A DNA stretch of 28,825 nt from a virus. A program made the position numbers and the translations under genes. The DNA is taken from IMG/VR virus record IMGVR_UViG_3300042445_000302, positions 1-28,825 of that record; one strand, 5' to 3'. This document shows, piece by piece, positions 17,601 through 22,612 of the stretch (positions are counted from its first letter, which is position 1; every line of letters begins with the position of its first letter). The notes under the pieces are model-generated. The model worked only from the letters and a program-made list of their open reading frames with translations. It was not told the DNA's origin and made no database searches.

Positions 17601-17820
17601 CGCCAACTGCCGCTTGCTCTACTAGTCCAATAGCGCCGGGGGCTAAACCTTTGAAGAACTCCTTGGCTTGGCCGCCAACAGTCGTCTCTTTTTTCTCGGG
17701 TGCTTTAGCCCCAAATGCCTCAGGATACATGCGCTGCGCACGCTCCCATGTTTGTATGGGAGTCTCACCCTCCCTAATGGTTACAAATCTACCGTCTGGT
17801 AAAGGGAGCGCTTGTGGCAT
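8617..17820 (-). CDS. Giant polyvalent virion protein (ART-like, LPD38-like)
   Basis: A 3067-residue protein, nearly a third of the window. The N-terminus (LPDGRFVTIREGETP) and a Gly/Ala-rich hydrophobic stretch (about 60-260) look suited to membrane contact. Residues about 280-1600 are long Glu/Lys/Gln/Arg-rich helices and coiled coils. LHEVGVH at about 1668-1674 resembles a metallopeptidase motif. WHGTGG (about 1797) followed by GTGEGAQAFSWG (about 1814) is the signature of ADP-ribosyltransferase-like domains of phage polyvalent proteins. From about 2560, SPVYMAKQLFRDS and Asn/Phe-rich helices resemble LPD38. Known proteins of this kind are packaged and ejected into the host with the DNA. 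A role as internal core or ejected effector is therefore likely; domain activities are inferred, and the HEVGVH spacing (HExxxH) is not classical. The start follows weak AGGACAC. Confidence 0.8.
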   Translation of the reverse strand: MPQALPLPDGRFVTIREGETPIQTWERAQRMYPEAFGAKAPEKKETTVGGQAKEFFKGLAPGAIGLVEQAAVGASALLPEETEKAARSGIASLATSAKKPFEAAAGYEDTVGRKFGEAAGSIIPFLGLGPLGVAGRVGMGALGAGAGAGEARTRAETGGATEGERAGATALGTVVGISEMFAPARILGRISDPVKDGAISYVKRALMAGGEEAAQEAASQAAQNLISKGIYKPDQEIIEGVGESAAYGGAVGALAQGLFDMALGRRAKGTGKPQDEYAALREEEEKRLEAERQRKTTPEYAQEVVQQYDVLAKQKQDLIAQLKKVKKDSPTYDADKAFNTQINAQIRAISKELEPLADDYYKSKGMLTQLAEQERVAKLTPQEYAFGLEPETEEQKKALEPELYEQQIAKPPKPPVQLTPRQQVTEYADQRIALANDQMNTAASYSPKYKAEAKNDYVDYLMQDFNKAQQLVQTRPTLTGLPEGLRSEEIFDALKLRVSSEAKTAMQQRAQEQALDQQKLTTPKDQFALLRESEAQVEEQKRTTEPNFDYLDPMFEKALSGQPGAVKVNENLRPLREAPTVRKTVDQLFDVVEQADRDYRALRRQGNRDAAMDAFQRLNTANDQLNAMAKEQPAGTDTKGLKRGPAEEDTRASYARELIAARRAQQEAMAKLEDATSDVRSQLTLGKETEQVRNPETGEMETRLVGFGKGVAETTEASLVKKAEEARAQYITGALQEAAINRRALNRPALTTDEALAAASKLHDTFNNWIERAKEKGAAPVYEDVIIQPAQMRADKIVRSAVTERRLVSGGVKKLSEAEIKHFRAIINAARNKLTDEAPRKVEKVEAKPLNVQFASEEAKKTAEARGETATTLGGELRRRTEFVRNKMSKMGGMRPGARDALNAAVDIMDAGKATRELLDKVEPVVDAIVARRDVKQVDIQAIKDAIRATETVPEGQKSLFPEIEKDLGYIRATPKNFAKSPRMKPVWEALDKARALFKKSEQQRLAKKATVAKRMQFLERVKERGDSIIADTQYFWKDTSRYSNEALAKVFVGMPEAGTTPEEKVILEKYRTLQPMSAQEQQTADRLIREFKTEHLPKYRKEIDEAVKLLADGRRLDDTDNQLLAFMQDTNENVRAAAKALNDRLQPLRTAIKQVKEAMRKSSIIDPAQKAILNSEIAIKQQRSQYQTVVEASIKRAREDMDEALGFLLDPVIAKTSDNLKAAEATLAKEQAELDKIKKRFDAVLAQENGANRTELATYELFRYEEKKDVIDDLKKQVAEQESELQDLVDERATDYDGGYAVAQAMLDSNVKFERQYLEMLEGSLANMRGESVLDRPGSYPFAYQQAKKNADAQRATLKAAEKRATEFGEVAKSDQQKMEEFWKAKLGGEGIKREEGKVDRIETSAEKEAERLRKEASEALEREEDAFMRTARKEQIFKTYGDQIADLLFEAEGIPGPNTEAELKKIINDPKSDFQDVINAQAKVGVLQTITSIEAQTDVLLEGKPKRKQSAATTLSSTGQAKGKPLRAGTLSEKSIERLFKPEPAKTIVDRFDFGAIDREEADIGRSSEGRTQGSFDFGGDFNFSRGESATGTDAKTLKAELDEAMGGDVTARGNVEIYDSVKAFIKQNAKYAGKIPTDAKGFAEDGRAVLFANNIGKGHGLGVLLHEVGVHIGFRNFFNTAQFNRLVSTVKGWAKRTDNSLEAQIGRKAMQRVEMAETTEEQVDDELLAYAVEEAVQAGVMQTKKGSLFGWLNSIINAFKVALNKLGFPTSKITAGDLVNFAYGCAQLELRGTWHGTGGVFDQFDFAFMGTGEGAQAFSWGTYRAQRSSVAEYYQRTEAKKRLNEWAELPEIKKWQEGQQAPTFNGHTAKDFFAFAAPKNKDTDKTLGGVPYKYAHSMFAVIRTMGSPTFESNYDLELTGPVNLFKEVAKDIRGFDKSFLKFVDGLDLSKLSIRHVEPTYKGMLFHEVYSTKGKAEGRIAGGILSALQKTEGSSFEERLNIVLDKERKQSLEIKDLFSDEKTGAMYKHATDTLAFLDNLDKNNFVFNPPVAPPIPKPTGALMRTVHLAPEDTYLRWNEAADAQPEPVDKAVRELFNDLSETAQIKFLSLLPETSPAKGMDIYEALSGTLENERLASLTMYNYGIAGNKFLDSFSRGKPITKKSTYNYVDFADKEQGAEIVATNIAPVGNAKGILLSRKPQFADPEFERVSSTVTRTVAQDKTWWDSIKVNLTGLAFETQLVDRFAGFERLAKYMEPLKGTQMLYYLRSYDQRMNIVSKAVSDGAPSIREIKRDDGRVERLVETTGGASIAGVVNKLKDATQYIGNGEAVNQVFTTYMAAIRAKNKGIETLNFGKDKDGKPVLTQEMLDEVTALVNKNKELKAIFEEARTEYNKYNRDLLDFVASTGALSKTLVKKLVAEDDYIPFYRQRKGVVELVIGNESPIRIGSIADQPYLDKLVGGDTAIIDYMNSSVQNTNMLVDMGMRNLATKNAVMELVDLKAATLVKKAEGTDVVKFKVDGDDRYAIVATEKVMIGNKEFETGVPADILVKGMEGIPTQMPFLFRVMAMPAQVLRKAITLSPVYMAKQLFRDSLAAPILSGADFTPVFGALKEINGAAKEKLEKRGITGGQQFRGTSEDMSMILREITDGKPGWMQALGKLEALSMELDATTRRAQYNSYIEQGLSEMEATLLSLESMNFNKRGASPSVHVLNAIIPFFNAQIQGLNVMYKAMSGKMPFNDQLRIREKMLTRGGMMAAATFAYAAMMEDDEAYKNATPDQKYGSWFIRVPGVDEPVKVPLPFEIGYIFKAIPEALYNTMTTEHGGEEAVKAFKQILLQTIPGGSSYFIPQAAKPLIEVGLGKSFYTGRDILSAREKQLLPEEQYRVNTSDAAKLVGSTLGVSPINIEALVSGYTGTMGLAFLQAISLGVPSKETPERAVRRLSEYPIVGGVFQPNDAGGIINSVYERMNEVSQVKSTVDKLLGEGKVQEAEALMTKRGTEYMQAELSNTFKANMNMLTQAERAIAASRMPPEEKRKQLDDIRKMKIGLANATREISDKTIRLVGGS

Positions 17821-17852
17821 GGTGTGTCCTAATTGTGCGGCTTGAGATTAAC

Positions 17853-17878
17853 CCCCGATAAGGCCGAACCTACCGGGG
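17853..17878 (-). other. Leader hairpin before the giant gene
   Basis: In minus-strand RNA, CCCCG (17878-17874) pairs with CGGGG (17857-17853); between them a short stem with one bulge (G-U, U-A, A-U, then two G-C pairs) closes a UUCGG loop. There is no U-run after it, so it is less likely a terminator than an RNA stability, processing or attenuation structure for the 3067-residue protein's message. Confidence 0.4.
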
Positions 17879-17885
17879 TGTTTGT

Positions 17886-17914
17886 ATTATGACATCAAGG
17901 TAAAGCGTCGGCAA
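17886..17914 (-). promoter_or_regulatory. Candidate sigma-70-type promoter of the giant gene
   Basis: On the minus strand TTGCCG (17914-17909) and CATAAT (17891-17886) are 17 nt apart; the -10 matches five of six consensus bases and the -35 four. The site spans the end of the upstream gene and lies about 66 nt before the giant gene's ATG, with the hairpin in the resulting leader. This would let the largest virion protein be made independently of the rest of the operon. Confidence 0.4.
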
Positions 17915-19538
17915 CAGTCTGTGGTTTAAGCATTGCTGCCTTAAGTTGCTGACGAATCAGTTGCGCTTCTATCCTGCCTTCAGGTGTAGTTTCCAACATT
18001 CTAAGCGCCATCTCGCCTTTGGGACCGGCATACTGAGCCAAAATAGCCGAGCTACCTTTAACATCGGGGCCAATAGACGCAAAGTTTTTGTACTCGGCGG
18101 CAAACTTGGGATCCCTAGCCATGCGGTCAACCAAACGTTCTGTCGCTCCCGGCGCTCCAACTTGCATTTGAGTACGGGCGTTTGCCTGTTGCTGCTCATA
18201 CAGCGTTTTGGTCATATCCACAGTCTTGCTGTAGATGTCCGTGGCCCGCTTCTCGTTGACGTCTGCCGCCATACGAATACCGTCAATGGTGCGTTTCTGG
18301 GCGTCAATGCTGACGCGGCGGTAGTTGTTCTCAGCCGCACGGATTTCCTTGGCGGTGCTCTCTTCACGGTTAAGTTTGAGGTCGTCAAGGCGGTCACGTG
18401 CGTCGCCCAAGCGCTCTTGTGCGGAGCGAATCTTGTCCAGACCGGCAGAAAACTGCGCGGTGCCAACTTGTGCGCCCTTACCAATGGCTGTAGCCAAACC
18501 ACCCGGTGTAGACATGATGGCCAACCCTGCGTTTAACAATGCCAGACCTGTGTTGGATTCTTTTTGCTTGCCAATATCCGCTTCGCGCTCGGCAAGGCGG
18601 GCCTCCCGGCCTTTGTACGCATCCTTAAAACGCGCAGCATCGCGCTCAATTGCTTGCTTATCAGCGGCAGCGGCGGCGCGTTCGCGTGCTTCCAACTCCA
18701 ACAATCCTGCAGCGGCGGGGTCTTTGAAGTCTTGCTTATCAGAAATTTGCTGGCGCAAAGCTGTTAGGTCGGAAATGCTTGGCAGTTTTATTGCTCCAAG
18801 AGCGGCGGGTGCAGGTGGAGCCTTATCATCCACTTTTGCTGTAGGAGGCGGATTAATGGACGGGATGTTTGGCAGGCTGCTGCCCGTCATAATGCGGCGA
18901 TCCATGCCGCTGTAGTCTGCGGGGCTGTATGTGGGCGTTACTTTAGTAGGTTCCGCTTTTACCGGCGCAAGTGCTTCCGGCGATGTTGCCTTCTTATACT
19001 CCGCCACACCTTCAGCCTCACGCTGGGGAGAACCGAACAAGTAGTTGCCAAAACTGGTCTTTGACCGTGCATCGAGCATTTCTTGTCTTTTCTGAGCCAT
19101 ACGTTTATCTGCTTCCGCTCTGAGTGCATCTTCCTCACGAGCACGTTCTTTCAGTTCATCAAAGGCCTGAGGAAGCGCCATAATGTCTTGGATAAACTGA
19201 GGCCGTGTCAGCCCCGCGCTCTGATAACGCTCTACGTCACCGCCGTCAGCAAACGCAATGATGCCGCCACCAGCAAAGTTCATATCACCTGCGGGAAGCT
19301 GGCCAATACCTTGATCTTCGGGTAAACGCTGAGGAATCATCTCGGCAACAGCTTGGTCAACAACCTTGGGCTGCTCAGCCATTTGCGGCTTGACTGCGCG
19401 AAGTTCTTTGCGACGATTGGACTCCGACATGGCCAACGCCATGATGTACGGGTCGTTCTTGTGCATCTGCGCGTACTGCTGCAACTGCGCGTCTGGCAAC
19501 TTGGCCAGTGTAGACGTGATCTTGTTGACGTTTATCAT
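17895..19538 (-). CDS. Coiled-coil virion protein, probable ejection protein
   Basis: A 547-residue protein, ribosome site AAGG, ATG 8 nt after the upstream stop. N-terminal helices (1-75) precede AGGGIIAFADGGDV (89-102), a short Gly/Asp motif also found in neighbours. Residues about 100-330 are charged, helical and Ala/Glu/Arg-rich. SNTGLALLNAGLAIM and the Gly/Ala stretch after it (about 330-370) form a hydrophobic segment. A second coiled-coil region (about 375-470) follows, with a mixed C-terminus. Its place between the 369- and 3067-residue genes matches the arrangement of internal virion protein genes in podoviruses such as T7 (gp14, gp15, gp16), but no sequence similarity to these is evident. 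I infer a core or ejection protein that helps DNA cross the envelope. Confidence 0.55.
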   Translation of the reverse strand: MINVNKITSTLAKLPDAQLQQYAQMHKNDPYIMALAMSESNRRKELRAVKPQMAEQPKVVDQAVAEMIPQRLPEDQGIGQLPAGDMNFAGGGIIAFADGGDVERYQSAGLTRPQFIQDIMALPQAFDELKERAREEDALRAEADKRMAQKRQEMLDARSKTSFGNYLFGSPQREAEGVAEYKKATSPEALAPVKAEPTKVTPTYSPADYSGMDRRIMTGSSLPNIPSINPPPTAKVDDKAPPAPAALGAIKLPSISDLTALRQQISDKQDFKDPAAAGLLELEARERAAAAADKQAIERDAARFKDAYKGREARLAEREADIGKQKESNTGLALLNAGLAIMSTPGGLATAIGKGAQVGTAQFSAGLDKIRSAQERLGDARDRLDDLKLNREESTAKEIRAAENNYRRVSIDAQKRTIDGIRMAADVNEKRATDIYSKTVDMTKTLYEQQQANARTQMQVGAPGATERLVDRMARDPKFAAEYKNFASIGPDVKGSSAILAQYAGPKGEMALRMLETTPEGRIEAQLIRQQLKAAMLKPQTVADALP

Positions 19539-19546
19539 GGCCTGCC

Positions 19547-20656
19547 TTACATCTTTGAGATTGCCAGCTCAGCCAGTCCGGCTGGTTGAGCGTTTATGTA
19601 GCCGCCGTCGGCAAACTTACCACCGCCCATCATGTACGCCCCAGCTAGAGAGGTACCCGCGCCAAGAACCTGTTGTCCAATACCGGGTTGCGGCGTGTAC
19701 AAGCTCTGCACAGTGCCCATAGGGGTGCCGCGCAGGATGTTCGACATGAACTCCAACTGCTGATACGGATAGCGTTGCTGAGCCGCAAAGTTCTGAGCTT
19801 CGGCATTCATGAGTGCCTGCTGCTGCGCTTGTTGCTGACCACCAAACTGGTTCTGTAAACCAAGGATGTCTTTTTGCTGACCGAACTGCTGGCCACCAAG
19901 CTGGCCCAACTGACCTGCGCCGCTCATAGCTGCTTGCAGACCTTGAAGTCCCAGCCCGGCACCATACTGACGAGACTGCTCCCGCAGTTGCTGCTCTGTA
20001 TTGAATTGCTGTTGGCCACGGCCATACGCGTCTTGTAGACCGCGAGCCTGAATGTCGCCTTGTTGCGTGGCCAAATTACGTGCAGCTTCCGCATCCATAA
20101 TAGCTTGGCGGCTGCCGCCAAATGCACCTGATTGCACAGCCTGTGCACCGCGTTGTGTGCCTGCAATATCTGCCATCCTCTGCGCTTCGCGTTGCTGAAT
20201 GTTCACCACATTCTGCATGTAGGGGTCCATATACTGGCCCGCCTGTGCACCGAACTGCCCTGTAGCGTAGGGGTTGTACTGCGTGTCTAACGCACGCCCC
20301 GTAGCCGTTCCCAACAAGCCACTGGCCATCCCTAGTTGGGGAGAGGTCTGTAGACTGCCTGCGCCTTGGTAAGCCCGTTGTTGCATAGGGTCCATGCCCG
20401 CAACCACTTTGCTGGGGTCAAACCCAATTTGCTTGCCCGACGCATCTTTAACACCGCCAAAAGATTGGAAGGGGTTTCTGTTAATGTCGGTTACGGACTC
20501 GGCAAGGCCCAACTGCTTTTGAGCCGTAGGTTTGGCCCAATCTGGCAGGTCAACTACTTGGGTTTGCTTGCTATCACCCCCGCCACCGCCACCGCCATCG
20601 CCGATATATAACCGTGGACCAAGCAAAAAAGCCATCAGGCTGGATAACTTAAACAT
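19547..20656 (-). CDS. Gln/Ala/Gly-rich virion protein
   Basis: A 369-residue protein of low complexity, rich in Gln, Ala and Gly. It starts with a hydrophobic segment (LSSLMAFLLG) and a run of seven Gly, then DLPDWAKP, MDPMQQRAYQGAG, YMDPYMQNVVNIQQRE and GAFGGSRQAIMDAEA, the last resembling a motif seen in many environmental phage virion proteins. Long Gln-rich helices follow. The C-terminus holds FADGG (348-352), a motif shared with the 547-residue protein. The ATG has AAGGAG 7 nt upstream and overlaps the preceding gene by 8 nt. A tail or inner core role is likely by position and composition; no enzyme motif seen. Confidence 0.55.
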   Translation of the reverse strand: MFKLSSLMAFLLGPRLYIGDGGGGGGGDSKQTQVVDLPDWAKPTAQKQLGLAESVTDINRNPFQSFGGVKDASGKQIGFDPSKVVAGMDPMQQRAYQGAGSLQTSPQLGMASGLLGTATGRALDTQYNPYATGQFGAQAGQYMDPYMQNVVNIQQREAQRMADIAGTQRGAQAVQSGAFGGSRQAIMDAEAARNLATQQGDIQARGLQDAYGRGQQQFNTEQQLREQSRQYGAGLGLQGLQAAMSGAGQLGQLGGQQFGQQKDILGLQNQFGGQQQAQQQALMNAEAQNFAAQQRYPYQQLEFMSNILRGTPMGTVQSLYTPQPGIGQQVLGAGTSLAGAYMMGGGKFADGGYINAQPAGLAELAISKM

Positions 20657-21095
20657 CTAGGTGCTCCTTACGATAGTCGTCAAAGCGTTCAAAGACGACC
20701 GCTTTCCACATTTCTGGAATGTACTCTTTAGCCTTTTCAGGCCCAACACAAACGTAAATAGCGTATGACAAGATGTTGCCCGCCGCATACCGCAACGTGT
20801 GGGCAATCTCAATACCGTGCTCATCTTTTGTACGCTCAAAATGATTTGCGGCCTCATACGCACTGATAACGTTTAACCACATTGGCAAAATCTGCATTTG
20901 AATAGATTGGTAAAACGGGTTGGCGGGGAGAAACACAAGTGCGATTGCAAACGCATGGTTAATCGCGCCTTCTGGAACCGGTTTATCTTTGTCAACGAGG
21001 TCGTCCCATGTATGCGACAAATCCACGAAATGCCGATACACATTCAGGGCATCTTGATTGCCCCCAAACCACTCTAGTTTGCCTTCGATGTTCAT
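20649..21095 (-). CDS. Alpha-helical protein of unknown function
   Basis: A 148-residue protein, mostly helical. Residues 9-38 read WFGGNQDALNVYRHFVDLS then HTWDDLVDKDKP, followed by FLPANPFYQSIQ and LPMWLNVISAYEAANHFE. The DDLVD acidic cluster next to a His and Trp could bind a metal ion; all-helical enzymes with DDxxD exist, but nothing else supports such an activity, so I leave it unassigned. The gene overlaps the upstream gene by 4 nt (ATGA) and the downstream by 8, so it is co-translated with virion proteins. It may be a virion component or a morphogenesis factor. Confidence 0.6.
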   Translation of the reverse strand: MNIEGKLEWFGGNQDALNVYRHFVDLSHTWDDLVDKDKPVPEGAINHAFAIALVFLPANPFYQSIQMQILPMWLNVISAYEAANHFERTKDEHGIEIAHTLRYAAGNILSYAIYVCVGPEKAKEYIPEMWKAVVFERFDDYRKEHLDV

Positions 21096-22213
21096 GCTGG
21101 TAGCAGCTTCTCTGTGCGGCTGTTTACGGCTACACGGTTTTTGCCTGTGGTCTTGCCGCGAGCTTTCTGGACCCGATCCATCATGGCGTAAAGCTTACGT
21201 GCACCAGCTTCGGTCGAGCCATTGCCTAACTCAGAAACGATACGAGCAGGCACAACGAACTCACCATCAGCAAGACGCGCTGGGCGCTTGTTCGCAATCG
21301 TTGCAGGAATTGAGTCAGATACGCCATCGCCGGGACCTTTCAAAAGACGACCGCCGTCAGAATAGTCACCAAGGTGAGAAATACCGCCAGCAGCGTACAT
21401 CTGACCGCCATTGGCCATCATTGTTTCCATCTGATTGCGGTTGGACATTTCATCAACCGGACCGCCCATAGCCATCATAGATGTAGTGGGTGCAAGAATA
21501 TCTCTTTGGCGGGTTCCGGGCGCTACTCGGGTATAGCGCTGGGTGTTTGGATCGTAGTCGTATTCGTATGGGTTTGGACCGCTGCCGGGGTAAGGTGTGG
21601 GTGTACTAGGTTGCAGCATGGGGCTTGCTGCGGCCAGACCATACTTAGCTGCTTGCATGCCACCGCCCATTTGGTTAATTAGCGCTGAGGGGTTTGCCAT
21701 GGCTTGTTGCGCGCCTGATGATATTGCGCCAAAACCTGTGGGGGCTACCGCCCCCGCCGCAGTTGCGGCATCTTTTGCTGCGGCTAAACTGGCGATTGGG
21801 TCTGCCGCTGCATTTGCAGCCGACATTGCTTGTGGAGTGACCGCAGTAGCGCCAAGGCCTGCAAGCCCACCAGTCAAACCAGCACCACCGTACGCGCCAA
21901 GACCAGCCATCAAACCTTTGCCTAAGTTGCCTGTGCGGGCAGTTTCAAGTCCACCAACCAACAAACCTGCAGTCATTGGGTTAATCAAACCGCCTGTCAA
22001 AGGTGTAAGCGCAGCGCCAATAATCATGGGTAGCATACGCTTAAGGAAATTGGCTTCGGGTAAACCCGTATCTGGATTAACCGTTAGTGTGCCGCCGTGG
22101 GCTCTGGCAAGCGCCTGTAGGCCCGACACTTCTTGTGGGGCCATGTGTACCAGCATGGTGTCGCCTTTACGCCCACGACTGGCAAGGTGTTGTGCAGCAA
22201 GTTCTAGGCTCAT
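21092..22213 (-). CDS. Gly/Ala-rich virion protein with C-terminal DGEFVVPA domain
   Basis: A 373-residue protein. I start it at 22213 (MSLELAAQHLAS) because GAGG lies 5 nt upstream and it leaves a clean gap after the previous gene; an in-frame ATG at 22339 overlaps that gene. Residues 27-60 are a soluble domain, 61-200 a Gly/Ala/Leu-rich hydrophobic region likely to meet membranes. After a Pro/Tyr linker, several GG repeats (MAMGGP, MMANGG, YSDGG) lead to GPGDGVSDSIPATI and ARLADGEFVVPA, then LGNGSTEAGARKLYAMM (to 345), a motif combination repeated across many phage virion proteins. This looks like a DNA-ejection or tail assembly protein; the exact role is unknown. Confidence 0.58.
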   Translation of the reverse strand: MSLELAAQHLASRGRKGDTMLVHMAPQEVSGLQALARAHGGTLTVNPDTGLPEANFLKRMLPMIIGAALTPLTGGLINPMTAGLLVGGLETARTGNLGKGLMAGLGAYGGAGLTGGLAGLGATAVTPQAMSAANAAADPIASLAAAKDAATAAGAVAPTGFGAISSGAQQAMANPSALINQMGGGMQAAKYGLAAASPMLQPSTPTPYPGSGPNPYEYDYDPNTQRYTRVAPGTRQRDILAPTTSMMAMGGPVDEMSNRNQMETMMANGGQMYAAGGISHLGDYSDGGRLLKGPGDGVSDSIPATIANKRPARLADGEFVVPARIVSELGNGSTEAGARKLYAMMDRVQKARGKTTGKNRVAVNSRTEKLLPA

Positions 22214-22262
22214 TGGGGCCTCACAAAAAAGGGGTTGATTAAGTTTATCATGTGCTGTGGAT

Positions 22263-22610
22263 TTAGCCAACTTTCCAATTGGTTCCATCAGAATATACTG
22301 GGATAAAAACGGCCCCACCGCCAACAACCGTAGCGCCAAACGATGGAGTCAAGGCATTTGTGACAAAAGTTCGCGCTCCCGCACCAGAGGTAGCCGCACT
22401 GGGCAGTGTAGCTACGGTGTAGCTTGTGGTTGGTGGAATCGTTGCAGAAGTGCCTAACTGCCCAATGATGTTATCTAACTGGTTAAAGTACAGACGCAGC
22501 ACGTTAGCAAACTGGTCGTGAAACCGCGCTTCGTACTGCAAGGGCGCTGTGGGTAAACGGGGCGCAACAACCCGGTTTAGTTCAAAGTCAGACGTAACAA
22601 TCAGTGACAT
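22263..22610 (-). CDS. Small structural protein with beta-rich C-terminus
   Basis: A 115-residue protein with GGAGG 5 nt before the ATG, only 2 nt after the stop of the propeller-like protein, so coupled translation is likely. The N-terminus (about 1-50) includes ARFHDQFANVLRLYFNQLDN, an amphipathic helix resembling those of tail protein oligomers. The Ala/Ser/Thr-rich remainder ends in GATVVGGGAVFIPVYSDGTNW, a beta-strand pair often found at the ends of phage tail or fibre-adaptor proteins. It probably forms a small oligomeric part of the tail or its fibre joint, but this is from composition and position only. Confidence 0.5.
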   Translation of the reverse strand: MSLIVTSDFELNRVVAPRLPTAPLQYEARFHDQFANVLRLYFNQLDNIIGQLGTSATIPPTTSYTVATLPSAATSGAGARTFVTNALTPSFGATVVGGGAVFIPVYSDGTNWKVG

Positions 22611-22612
22611 GC

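Noticed and set aside
21092-22339. Longer start at 22339 for the 373-residue protein
   Set aside because: The extra 42 residues overlap the upstream gene and lack a ribosome site; 22213 has GAGG at the right distance.
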